Assembly: GCA_050115555.1 (NCBI GenBank)
Contig: JASFQI010000060.1
Location: 1-18,908 of the forward strand
DNA length: 18,908 bases
Source: JASFQI01 sp050115555
GTDB lineage: Bacteria > Desulfobacterota > DSM-4660 > Desulfatiglandales > HGW-15
Direction of reading: 5' to 3'
In this document: one piece after another, positions 8,073 through 15,727 of the stretch
How positions within the stretch are numbered: the first letter of the stretch is position 1
Layout: each line of letters starts with the position of its first letter
The notes under the pieces: model-generated
Told to the model about the DNA's origin: nothing
Databases searched by the model: none
What the model saw: only the letters and a program-made list of their open reading frames with translations
Made by a program: the position numbers and the translations under genes

Positions 8073-9308
8073 TTACCCGATCCCCTGGGTCATGTCGAAG
8101 ATGGGCAGGAGCACCGCCATCACCATGAAGGCTACCACCACACCCATGGCCAGGATGATCGCCGGCTCCAGGAGAGAGCTCAGGGATCCCAGCGTCGCTT
8201 CCACATCCTCCTCGTAGCGCTCCGCCGCCTTGGCCAGCATCCCCTCCAGATCTCCGCTCCGCTCCCCCGCCCGAATGAGCTGCACCACCAGGGGCGGAAA
8301 CAGCCTTGTCTCCCGGAGCGGGGTTGCAAAGTCATGCCCCTCGCCCACCCGCTTGGCCGTTTCCTCCAGGGCCCTCTCCACCACCCGGTTTGCTGCCGAG
8401 TGCCTGGCGATCTCCAGGGCCTTGACCAGCGGGATTCCGCTTTGGAGCAAAATAGCGAGCGTCTGGGTAAACCGTGCAATCACCGCCTTTCGGTGCACCT
8501 TGCCGAGGACCGGCAGGCGAAGCCGAAGGGTGTCCCACATCCATCTGCCCGCTTTTGTCCGCACCCAGGCGGACACGCCTGCCAGGAGCAGAACGCCTCC
8601 TGCCAGGACCGCCCACCACCATTGCCGGAGCACGTCGGTCACACAGATCAGGGTCCGCGTGGACCAGGGCAGAGCCCTGTCCATGCCTTCGAAGATCCCC
8701 ACCACCTTGGGCATGACAAAGGCCATGAGGAACACCACGATCACCCCGCTGATCAGGACCAGGAACAGGGGGTAGGTGAGGGCGGTTTCCACCTTTTTCC
8801 GTAGCTTGATCCGGCGCTCGGAAAAGTCCGCAAGCCGGTTCAGGATCACGTCCAGGGCCCCGCCCTCCTCACCGGCCCCGGTCATATGCACCGTGATGGA
8901 GCCGAACACCCCGGGGTGGTCGGCCAGGGCCCGGGAAAGGGGCTTTCCCTCGGCCACCTGCTCCCGCACCTCCGTGAACACCCGCTTGAGCCGTCGCTGG
9001 TCCGTCTGCTCCACAAGGGTCTGGAGGCAGTCCATGAGGGGGAGGCCCGAGGAGATCAGCGTGGCGAGCTGCCGGAGCGAGGCCGACACCTCGTCCGGAT
9101 TGACCCGGCCCCCAAGAGAAAAGCGGGGACCCCGGCTCCGTGTCTCTCCCTTCATGGCTTTCCGGCCGGAGCGCACCTCGCGAACGTGCTCAGGGAACAC
9201 CCCTTCCCGGCTCAGCTTCTGGCGCGCGGCCGAGGCGGCCTCGGCCGTGACAATGCCCGAGACCTTACGGCCCTTTCGATTCAGCGCTTTGTATTCGTAG
9301 ACTGGCAT
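8073..9308 (-). CDS. gspF: Type II secretion inner-membrane platform protein GspF
   Basis: A 411-residue polytopic protein starting MPVYEYKALNRKGRKVSGIV, the usual GspF N-terminus, with two repeated T2SSF cytoplasmic domains (about residues 70-195 and 270-395) and three membrane segments including YPLFLVLISGVIVVFLMAFVM and EPAIILAMGVVVAFMVMAVL. The duplicated motif appears as LRQLATLISSGLPLMDCL and TQTLAILLQSGIPLVKALE. It forms the inner-membrane platform contacting GspE and GspL. ATG 9308 was chosen over upstream in-frame starts, which fall in a repeat-rich gap and have no family resemblance. Confidence 0.96.
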   Translation of the reverse strand: MPVYEYKALNRKGRKVSGIVTAEAASAARQKLSREGVFPEHVREVRSGRKAMKGETRSRGPRFSLGGRVNPDEVSASLRQLATLISSGLPLMDCLQTLVEQTDQRRLKRVFTEVREQVAEGKPLSRALADHPGVFGSITVHMTGAGEEGGALDVILNRLADFSERRIKLRKKVETALTYPLFLVLISGVIVVFLMAFVMPKVVGIFEGMDRALPWSTRTLICVTDVLRQWWWAVLAGGVLLLAGVSAWVRTKAGRWMWDTLRLRLPVLGKVHRKAVIARFTQTLAILLQSGIPLVKALEIARHSAANRVVERALEETAKRVGEGHDFATPLRETRLFPPLVVQLIRAGERSGDLEGMLAKAAERYEEDVEATLGSLSSLLEPAIILAMGVVVAFMVMAVLLPIFDMTQGIG

Positions 9309-9314
9309 AACGTC

Positions 9315-9457
9315 CGTGACTCGTGGCTCGTGATTCGTGTTCGGAAAAAACCCGTGTTCGTGGCTCGTGATTTGTGAATAGGAAAAGGACGTTATTTGCC
9401 CTTCACGAACCACGGCCCCTATCGGACCCTCACGAATCACGATCCACGAATCACGAA
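9315..9457. repeat. Short direct and inverted CGTGATTCGTG-type repeats between gspE and gspF
   Basis: The 160-base gap is full of variants of TCGTGATTCGTG (9315-9339 and 9359-9377) and of the inverse CACGAATCACG (9403-9414, 9431-9457), so the two halves can fold on each other. No gene is visible. This repeat is unrelated to the type A/B palindromes used in the other gaps of the cluster. Confidence 0.75.
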
Positions 9458-9468
9458 GACGGCCCTTA

Positions 9469-11094
9469 TCATTCCTGTGTCACTCGCAGGACCTCATCCA
9501 GCGTGGTCACGCCCTGCTTCACCTTTTCAATGCCGTCCATGTAAAGCGTGCGCATGCCGGCCTCGATCCCGATCTCGCGGATGCGCACCGAGTCCGCCCC
9601 GGAGGTCACCAGCCGGCGTACCCCTTCGTCCACGGGCAGGAGCTCGAAGATGCCTGTCCGCCCCTGGTATCCGGTCCCCATGCAGGCCTCGCAACCGGCC
9701 CCATGCCAGAGCTCCTGGTCCGGCTGAAGGCCCAACTCCTTGAGCCGGGATCCCTCCAGGTGGTATGGCTCCTTGCACGCCGGGCAGATCTTGCGCACCA
9801 GGCGCTGGGCCAGTACGCCCAGGAGGCTCGAGGCGATCAGGAACGGCTCCACCCCCATGTCCACGAGGCGTGTCACCGCGCCGGCCGCGTCGTTCGTATG
9901 AAGCGTGCTGAAGACCAGGTGACCGGTCAGGCTCGCCTGGATCGCGATCTCCACGGTCTCAAGGTCCCGGATCTCGCCCACCATGATGATGTCCGGATCG
10001 TGTCGCAGCATTGAGCGAAGGCCCCGGGCAAACGTGAGGTCCGTCTTGGGGTTCACCTGGATCTGCCCCACGCCTCCCAGCTCGTACTCCACCGGGTCCT
10101 CGATGGTGATGACGTTCTTCTCCGCCGAGTTGATCCGGCTGAGCGCCGCATAGAGTGTGGTGGTCTTTCCGCTCCCCGTGGGTCCGGTTACCAGAAGGAT
10201 CCCGCTGCTCCGGTTCACGAACCGCTCGAAGAGCCCGAGGGTGTCCGCGGCCATGCCCATTTCTCTCAGGCCCAGGAGCGAGACCCCCTTGTCCAGGAGA
10301 CGTAATACGATCCGCTCGCCAAAGGTCATGGGAATGATGGAGATACGAATGTCCACGGTCCGGTTCGCCACCCGCACCTTCATCCGACCGTCCTGGGGCA
10401 CGCGTTTCTCCGCAATGTCGAGGTCGGCCATGACCTTGACCCGGCTGACCAGGTGGGCGTGGAAACGCTTGGGCAGGGTCATGATCTCGTGGAGCACCCC
10501 GTCCACCCGAAACCGCACCGCGATCTGCCGTTCGTAGGGCTCCACGTGGATGTCGCTCGCCCCCCGCCGGAGCGCCTGGGTCAGGATCCCGTTTACCACC
10601 CGGATCACCGGGGCCTCGTGGGTAGTCTCCATGAGGTCATCGAGCTCCTCGAAATCCCCGAACCCCTCCTCCGCACCCGAAGCCTCCAGGTCCTCCACCA
10701 TGCGCTCTGCATCTCCGCTCGAGCGGTCGAAGAGCAGGTTGATCGCCTCGTGGACCTCTTCCAGGAGGCTCAGGACGAGCCTCACCGAGGAACAGCCGGC
10801 ACGCAGGCCCAGGTCGTCCGCTGCGCGAAACTGCATGGGATCGCTCAAGGCCACGGTCAGCACGTCACTCTCTATTCGAAGCGGGACGATCCCCATCTTC
10901 CGGTAATACTGGATCGGAATTCCCAGGGTGTCCTCGAAGGCCATCTCGGAGAGCAGATTCTCCATGACTTCGAGACCCAGGACCTGCGCGGCGTGAAGCA
11001 GGCGTTCCCGCTCGTTCGGCTCCGCAGCCGCTGGGGGGCCTCCGTTCCCGCCGGAGGAAAGTGCATTCTCTTTGCGATTTCCGATCGTGTCCAT
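9469..11094 (-). CDS. gspE: Type II secretion ATPase GspE
   Basis: A 541-residue secretion ATPase. An N1E-like domain (about 30-130) precedes the catalytic part: SDIHVEPYE (about 180-188), Walker A GPTGSGKTTT (304-313), Asp box VITIEDPVEYEL (328-339), Walker B IIMVGEIRD (369-377) and a His box GHLVFSTLHTNDA (391-403). A four-cysteine zinc motif is intact (Cys437, Cys440, Cys468, Cys471). It powers pseudopilus assembly from the cytoplasm, bound to GspL and GspF. ATG 11094 lacks a clear Shine-Dalgarno; the frame is open to 11187 but that part is translated from a palindromic repeat. Confidence 0.96.
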   Translation of the reverse strand: MDTIGNRKENALSSGGNGGPPAAAEPNERERLLHAAQVLGLEVMENLLSEMAFEDTLGIPIQYYRKMGIVPLRIESDVLTVALSDPMQFRAADDLGLRAGCSSVRLVLSLLEEVHEAINLLFDRSSGDAERMVEDLEASGAEEGFGDFEELDDLMETTHEAPVIRVVNGILTQALRRGASDIHVEPYERQIAVRFRVDGVLHEIMTLPKRFHAHLVSRVKVMADLDIAEKRVPQDGRMKVRVANRTVDIRISIIPMTFGERIVLRLLDKGVSLLGLREMGMAADTLGLFERFVNRSSGILLVTGPTGSGKTTTLYAALSRINSAEKNVITIEDPVEYELGGVGQIQVNPKTDLTFARGLRSMLRHDPDIIMVGEIRDLETVEIAIQASLTGHLVFSTLHTNDAAGAVTRLVDMGVEPFLIASSLLGVLAQRLVRKICPACKEPYHLEGSRLKELGLQPDQELWHGAGCEACMGTGYQGRTGIFELLPVDEGVRRLVTSGADSVRIREIGIEAGMRTLYMDGIEKVKQGVTTLDEVLRVTQE

Positions 11095-11135
11095 GTTGGG
11101 CTTTAATCCACCGTTTCCAGGATGCCCTTGTCTTT

Positions 11136-11307
11136 CGTAGGGCGGCATTTCACATGCCGCCGGGAGGTTTGTCCTCTTCTGTGCCAACGCTGCTTCGGCG
11201 GGGTGTAAAACCCCGCCCTACAAAAACTCTCCCTCCGGTGGGGTATAAAACCCCGCCCTACAAAAACCGTTCGATCCCGCGTAGGGCGGCATTTCACATG
11301 CCGCCGA
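11136..11307. repeat. BIME-like cluster of palindromic repeats between gspD and gspE
   Basis: Order A (11137-11162), B (11195-11221), B (11236-11261), A (11280-11307). The two B copies are about 40 bases apart with near-identical sequence (GGGGTATAAAACCCCGCCC and GGGGTGTAAAACCCCGCCC), and the spacer CGTTCGATCCCGCG also occurs in the 7875 cluster. It occupies nearly all of the 223-base gap between gspD and gspE and could form stable RNA hairpins within the operon transcript. Confidence 0.88.
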
Positions 11308-11317
11308 AAAAATTCAC

Positions 11318-13351
11318 CTACTCGCTCGGGAGCAGGTCCTTCAGGGTCTTCTTTTCCTTGTCCAGCCTTCGGATCTGCTCGATGTCCTGCCCCTCGCGGG
11401 CCTTGTCGACAATGCCCTGAATCTCATTTCGCTTGTCGTGGTAAATATCCCGTCCCTCTTTCGGGTTCTCGATGATGTGCGGGGTCAGGAACACGAGCAG
11501 GTTCGTCTTCTCGCTCCGATCCGAGGTCGTCTTGAAGAGCCAGCCCAACCCGGGCACGTCCCCCAGGCAGGGCGTCTGGTCCTTGCTTCGGTCCATGCGG
11601 TCCTCGATCAATCCCCCGATGACCGCGGTCTCCCCGTCCCGGACCGTCAGGACCGTCTTGGCCGTTCGAAAGGTGGTGGTCGGCGCCAGGACCGTGCCGC
11701 CCAGGGCCGAGCTCGATACCACCGACTTGGTGCTCTGTTCTACCTCCAGGCGGACCACTCGGTTGCGGTTGATGTGTGGGGTTACCTTGAGGGTCACACC
11801 CACGTCCTTGTACTCGAAGTTCTGGATCGTGCGCGAGTCGTCCTCACTGCCTTCGTTCACCTCGGTCACAAACGGAATGTTCTGGCCCACCTCGATGGTG
11901 GCCTCCTCGTTGTCGAGGGTCAGGACCTGGGGCGTGGACAGGATGTTGAAGTCCGAGTCCGTCTCGGCCGCCCGAATGAACGCCCCAAGGGTCGGAAACA
12001 CCACGTCCCCCAAGGTGATGGCCCGGCCCACCACCCCGGCCGTGAATCCGGAGGCAAAGGCCCCTGCCGCCATATCCGACACCCGACCGTCCGGGCTGCG
12101 CGACCCCCCGAACCACACCCCGCCATTTTCGTCGCCTTCCTCGTCCCCGTAACCGCCGTCGTACTCATTGCCCACCTGCCACTCCACCCCCAGGTCCAGG
12201 GCGCGCGTGGTGGTGGCCTCCACGATCAGGGCCTCCACGTAGACCATGATGCGGGGCACATCCAGGGCCTCGATCACGCCCTTGAGCACCTCGTACTCCT
12301 CGGGCTCGGCAATCACCACCAGCGTGTTCGTGGCCTTGTCCGCGGAGATCTGCACCTCCTTGGAGATCAGCGGGGCTTTTTTCTTTTCCCCTTCCTCGGC
12401 CGTGTCGCCGCCTCCCTTACCCGGAATCTCCATGAGCACACTGGCCAGGTCCTCGGCCACGGCGTTCTCCAGTTGGTAGATGTGGATGCCTTCCCGGGAT
12501 CGGACCTGCCTTTGGTCCAGTCGCTCGACCAAGCCGCGGATCTTTGCCATGTCCTCCGGGACAGCCCGCACGATGAGGCTGTTCGTGCGTTTGTCCGGGA
12601 TGATTTTGAGGGAGTCCGGCAGGGGTTGCTTCTGCACTCTCTTTCCCACCATCAAATGGGTCAGCTCCTGCGCCAGGGACTCGGCCTCGGCATAGGAGAG
12701 GGAAAAGATCTCGACCTCCTCTCCCCCGGGTACGTCCACCGACGCGATGATCCGCAGCAACCGCTCCACGTTGGAGCCCACGTCCGTCAGGATCAACGTG
12801 TTCGTCTCCGGGTAGGCGATGAGCAGGCCCTCCTTGGGGAGCAGGGGTTTGAGCAGGACGGAGAGTACCTGGGCGTCCGCGTACTCCAGGGGCACCAGAC
12901 GGGTAATCATCCGGTCGGCGAGCTCCTGCCGCGACTCGGGCCCCAGGGTGTCCAGGGCCCGCGATCGGGCCTCAACCGCCGGCACGATCTTGATGATTTT
13001 CCCGGCCCGGACCGTGGTAAACCCGTGGACCTCCAGCACGGAGAGAAAGACCTCGTAGGCCTCGTCCACCGTGACCTTGCCCGGCGAGATCACGGTCACC
13101 TGACCCTTGACCCTCGGGTCCACAAGGAAGTTCTTTCCGGTCAGCTCGCTGATGAACTTGACCAGGGCGTGGATGTCCACGTTCTGAAAGTTCATGGTAA
13201 TCAAGCCCTGTTGATCCGGAACAGGAGAAGGCGGCTCCTCCGCTGCTGCCGGAAAAGAGAGACAGAGGAGAATCATCAAGGCCGGCAGGACCTGCATCAT
13301 GATGCCGAAAAGACCGGCTCCTCTGTGCGGATGCCATGGAAGAGGTTTCAA
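11318..13351 (-). CDS. gspD: Type II secretion outer-membrane secretin GspD
   Basis: A 677-residue secretin: signal peptide (MQVLPALMILLCLSFPAAA near residues 19-37), N0 domain starting ITMNFQNVDIHALVKFISEL, repeated N1-N3 domains, then the secretin domain with VEVGQNIPF-like IEVGQNIPFVTEV, GVTLKVTPHINRNRVVRLEV and the terminal motif DVPGLGWLFKTTSDRSEKTN followed by LLVFLTPHII. It forms the outer-membrane channel. The start is a TTG at 13351, supported by AAGGAG seven bases upstream; an ATG at codon 18 is the fallback. It is first in the gsp cluster. No gspC precedes it, although gspC often does. Confidence 0.95.
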   Translation of the reverse strand: MKPLPWHPHRGAGLFGIMMQVLPALMILLCLSFPAAAEEPPSPVPDQQGLITMNFQNVDIHALVKFISELTGKNFLVDPRVKGQVTVISPGKVTVDEAYEVFLSVLEVHGFTTVRAGKIIKIVPAVEARSRALDTLGPESRQELADRMITRLVPLEYADAQVLSVLLKPLLPKEGLLIAYPETNTLILTDVGSNVERLLRIIASVDVPGGEEVEIFSLSYAEAESLAQELTHLMVGKRVQKQPLPDSLKIIPDKRTNSLIVRAVPEDMAKIRGLVERLDQRQVRSREGIHIYQLENAVAEDLASVLMEIPGKGGGDTAEEGEKKKAPLISKEVQISADKATNTLVVIAEPEEYEVLKGVIEALDVPRIMVYVEALIVEATTTRALDLGVEWQVGNEYDGGYGDEEGDENGGVWFGGSRSPDGRVSDMAAGAFASGFTAGVVGRAITLGDVVFPTLGAFIRAAETDSDFNILSTPQVLTLDNEEATIEVGQNIPFVTEVNEGSEDDSRTIQNFEYKDVGVTLKVTPHINRNRVVRLEVEQSTKSVVSSSALGGTVLAPTTTFRTAKTVLTVRDGETAVIGGLIEDRMDRSKDQTPCLGDVPGLGWLFKTTSDRSEKTNLLVFLTPHIIENPKEGRDIYHDKRNEIQGIVDKAREGQDIEQIRRLDKEKKTLKDLLPSE

Positions 13352-13353
13352 AT

Positions 13354-13920
13354 GGGGTCTCCTTCACACAATCATGGACGCGTCCCCCATCGATTGGGGC
13401 AGGGGGAGCGCTGGGAATTTTCGATCCTTTCCTGGAGCAAGCTCGAGTCACGTTCAAGGGTGCAAGGCGCTCAACGCACGTCCAGCGGCGATCTTCAGCT
13501 TCCAGTCGTTTGGACTGTATCCCAACCCACAGGCCACTGCAAGGGACCTTGCTTTTCGGAGAACCGGGGTTGGACAGAATTGCGCAATCATTCAGGTCCT
13601 TTCCATGCCGAGGTCCGGCTTTCAGCACGAGCTTCAGTCGCCTCATGGCATGCGCGTTCCCATCGGGTTCGGGAACCCCGGCCGGGCAAAGAAGGACTCC
13701 CGTTCGCTCCCAACGCGGGATCATTCTTCCTCTCAGGGATGTCCCCCTTTAGGATTTGTTCCGTGTAAGCGCTTTGTTTAAAAACGATGAGGGACCCCGA
13801 GCGAGACGAAAACACAGGTGCGCATGGAGGACTGGGGCCCCTCGAAGAGCAATCAAATCCTACAGAAAGGCAATATCGGACTAGCATCTTTCAATTTTTT
13901 GGCATATGGTGATTGAAAAT
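13354..13920. other. About 570 bases without a recognisable gene, between divergent gspD and the regulator leader
   Basis: Open frames on both strands here have no recognisable domain, signal peptide or convincing ribosome site, and I see no GspC-like protein. Small structures seen are CCCCATCGATTGGGG at 13388-13402, just upstream of the gspD ribosome site, and GGGTTCGGGAACCC near 13667. The promoter of gspD and that of riboswitch 2 presumably lie here, but neither shows clear -35/-10 boxes. Confidence 0.5.
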
Positions 13921-13925
13921 ATCTG

Positions 13926-14089
13926 TCCGGGTACCCCTCACCGGGGTCAAAAGGGAAAGCGGTGAAAAGCCGCTGCGGGCCCGCCACTGTAAGTGGGGAC
14001 GAAAGCCGCACAAAGCCACTGCCGCGCGAGAGCGCAGGCGGGAAGGCGCGGCCGGTAGAAAGATCCACGAGCCAGGAGACCTGCCCGGA
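13926..14089 (+). ncRNA. Cobalamin riboswitch 2, upstream of the AraC-type regulator
   Basis: Conserved cobalamin aptamer elements are in order: an 8-pair closing helix TCCGGGTA (13926-13933) with TGCCCGGA (14082-14089), AAGGGAAAGCGGTGAAAAGC, GGGCCCGCCACTGTAA, the GCCACTG box at 14015, GGGAAGGC at 14040 and GAGCCAGGAGACCTGCCC at the 3' side. All family hallmarks are present. The strand points to the regulator gene that follows. Confidence 0.94.
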
Positions 14090-14165
14090 TGAAAGGCCGA
14101 ACAAGCCTTCGAGGTCAAGGCGGCTGCTCAGCAGGGCAGGACGAGGAAGAGGTGTTCCCCGTGGT

Positions 14166-14208
14166 AATGCTCCGTCCTAGACATTGAAGGCGGAGCATTT
14201 GTTTTTTC
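14166..14208 (+). terminator. Intrinsic terminator of riboswitch 2
   Basis: AATGCTCCG (14166-14174) pairs with CGGAGCATT (14191-14199), followed by a T-rich run to about 14207. It lies between the aptamer and the regulator gene. Two alternative pairings exist: CCTGCCC (14080-14086, closing-helix strand) with GGGCAGG (14134-14140), and AGGACG (14138-14143) with CGTCCT (14173-14178), which overlaps the terminator stem. Which of these wins with ligand cannot be told by eye. Confidence 0.85.
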
Positions 14209-14229
14209 ACCTCCACTCGGACCGTGCCC

Positions 14230-15027
14230 ATGGATTGCATGCACCTCCTTTCTCAGACTGAACCGTTTCTCCGTCTGGATGAGACCCCGCTGCGGCGCGT
14301 CTCCGAGGCCTTTCACGAGAGGAGGCTCCCGTCAGGAAGGGCGGTGTATGTGGACGGGGCGCCGATCCGTGAGATCGGGTTCATCGCCTCGGGCAGTGTC
14401 AGCCTGGGGGTCTTCGCGAATCACGATTCATTCGTGCGATTCGACATCCTGACGCCGGGCGATTTCATCGGGCTCGAGGCCCTGGCGCTTGACAACGGCT
14501 CACCCGTCAAGGCCTTTTGTGAATCGTTCGTTCGATGCTTTTTCCAGTCCAAAGAGGCCTTCCTCCAGGCAATCACGCCCCACTATGAAGTTCGGGAGTT
14601 CTTTTATAGGAAGGCCATCAAGCGCCTCGTAAAGGCGATTCAGGTCCTTCACGGAGAGGAGGGTCATGGACTGCTCAAGGGGATGGAGGAGAATGATACG
14701 GTCTACTATCCCCGTGCCATCGAAAAAGCGTTGGTATATATAGATAAAAATTATATGAAAAACATCACATTAGACAAAATAGCCAATATTAATGGAACAA
14801 GTAAATACCATTTTACGCGCATTTTTAAAAGAAACACCGGATCTACCTTTAAGCAGTATTTGAATGGCAAGCGGATTGAAATGGCCAAACACTTTATGAA
14901 GTACGAAGACATGACCGTGTCCGAGGCCGGCATCGCCGTCGGGTACAACGACCTCGCCTACTTCAGCCGCGTCTTCCAGCATCAGGAGGGCGTGGCCCCG
15001 TCTCAGTACAGAAGAGGCATCAAGTAG
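14230..15027 (+). CDS. AraC-family transcription regulator with N-terminal cNMP-binding-like domain
   Basis: About 265 residues. The N-terminal half resembles a Crp-type cyclic-nucleotide-binding beta-roll (PSGRAVYVDGAPIREIGFIA, then FDILTPGDFIGLEALALDNG), and the C-terminal 100 residues are an AraC double helix-turn-helix (ITLDKIANINGTSKYHFTRI, FKQYLNGKRIEMAKHFM, VSEAGIAVGYNDLAYFSRVF). Known regulators of either family dimerise and bind promoters; the ligand here is unknown. Starts at GTG 14224, ATG 14230 and ATG 14239 are all possible and none has a clear ribosome site. Expression is apparently gated by riboswitch 2. Bases about 14727-14860, encoding the first helix-turn-helix, are far richer in A+T than the rest, which suggests a patch of different origin. 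It probably controls neighbouring genes, but no operator is seen. Confidence 0.88.
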   Translation: MDCMHLLSQTEPFLRLDETPLRRVSEAFHERRLPSGRAVYVDGAPIREIGFIASGSVSLGVFANHDSFVRFDILTPGDFIGLEALALDNGSPVKAFCESFVRCFFQSKEAFLQAITPHYEVREFFYRKAIKRLVKAIQVLHGEEGHGLLKGMEENDTVYYPRAIEKALVYIDKNYMKNITLDKIANINGTSKYHFTRIFKRNTGSTFKQYLNGKRIEMAKHFMKYEDMTVSEAGIAVGYNDLAYFSRVFQHQEGVAPSQYRRGIK

Positions 15028-15090
15028 AAGGCCCTTCGTCCCTCTCGAACATGCCGAAGACCTCAACCGCCTGAATTTTTCCACCCGATT

Positions 15091-15190
15091 TTGACGGTCT
15101 CGCAAAAAGCCGCTCGACCGCCTGTTGGCTACGCTTAAGCCACTGGAATCGGTAGAGGCAAATCTCGAGGTCTCGGCTTTTTACGACTCC
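15091..15190. repeat. About 100-base inverted repeat, MITE-like or terminator
   Basis: GTCTCGCAAAAAGCCG on the left (AAAAAGCCG at 15104-15112) is mirrored by CGGCTTTTTACGACTCC on the right (CGGCTTTTT at 15174-15182). An inner hairpin GGCT/AGCC lies between them. It sits 64 bases after the regulator stop. It could be a small non-coding mobile element, a terminator of the regulator transcript, or both. No target-site duplication is evident. Confidence 0.5.
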
Positions 15191-15243
15191 ATCCATTTTC
15201 CGGCAAAAAGAGCAACCGAATCCCAGTATTGCGCAATCGTCAC

Positions 15244-15450
15244 CGAGCATTCCCCCAGGACCCGGGATATACTCCCCCTCACATAGCAGGACCGGGAAGG
15301 GGGAATGCGGTGAAACTCCGCAGCTGCCCCGCAACTGTGATCCTGATTCCGAGTTCACTTGGAATGAGCACCCTGAACCAAAAGCCACTGTCCCGGGTCA
15401 ACCGGAATGGGAAGGCGTTCAGGGTCGGGAGAGCCAGGATACCCCGCTCG
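15244..15450 (+). ncRNA. Cobalamin riboswitch 3, upstream of the surface-protein genes
   Basis: Cobalamin aptamer elements in order: closing strand CGAGC (15244-15248) with GCTCG (15446-15450), GGGGGAATGCGGTGAAACTC at 15298, CAGCTGCCCCGCAACTGTGA at 15321, the GCCACTG box at 15384, GGGAAGGC at 15409 and GAGCCAGGATACC at 15430. The aptamer is longer than the other two because of an extra stem at 15343-15378. It has no terminator directly after it; instead a hairpin (CCGTAAC with GTTGCGG, about 15459-15498) and then a second riboswitch-like element follow. Confidence 0.92.
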
Positions 15451-15599
15451 ATCCTTATGCCGTAACGCTCCATCGAGGGTGTGGAGTTGCGGAGAAGAGA
15501 GAGACGGTCTATTTCCGCCCGAATGCTGGGACGCACGCGTGCGGTGTGCCCCGGCTCCCTTCCCCTGCACCACCCTTGAACGGCATCAAAGAACGGAAT

Positions 15600-15727
15600 G
15601 ACAAAGCCACACCCCGAGTAATCGGGGGCCGGAAAGCCACGGATCCAGGGTCCATCAGATGACCGACCGCAGGCCGGGACTGAGGGGGCCGCAGTCGAAT
15701 CGACCGCACTGGATGGCCGGGTTGCCT
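15600..15727 (+). ncRNA. GEMM-I-like (cyclic-dinucleotide) riboswitch in tandem with riboswitch 3
   Basis: GACAAAGCCAC is followed by a 6-pair hairpin CCCCGA/TCGGGG capped by a GTAA (GNRA) tetraloop (15612-15627), then CGGAAAGCCACGGATCC, a GGTC/GACC stem, GACCGACCGCAGGCCGGG and finally GGCCGGGTTGCC. GEMM-I riboswitches have the same order: a GNRA-capped helix, a CGCAAAGCCACGGGTC-like junction and a terminal GCCGGGTTGCC. Known ligands are c-di-GMP and, for some deltaproteobacterial variants, 3',3'-cGAMP. The junction differs from consensus at a few bases, and the exact 3' boundary (15682 or 15727) is unclear. It may have lost or changed ligand binding. Confidence 0.6.

Noticed and set aside
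8180..8622. Plus- and minus-strand frames inside gspF with hypothetical products
   Set aside because: Alternative frames of the conserved gspF gene with no independent support.
12972..13724. GspC candidate upstream of gspD on the minus strand
   Set aside because: The frame has no membrane helix, no homology region or PDZ domain, and mostly overlaps gspD out of frame.
11438..13768. A 776-codon open frame on the plus strand opposite gspD
   Set aside because: It is antisense to a well-conserved secretin gene; His/Gln/Arg-rich composition is that of a shadow frame in GC-rich DNA.
13890..13922. Sigma-54-like promoter (TGGCATATGGTGATTG) before riboswitch 2
   Set aside because: The -12 GC element is missing at the required spacing.
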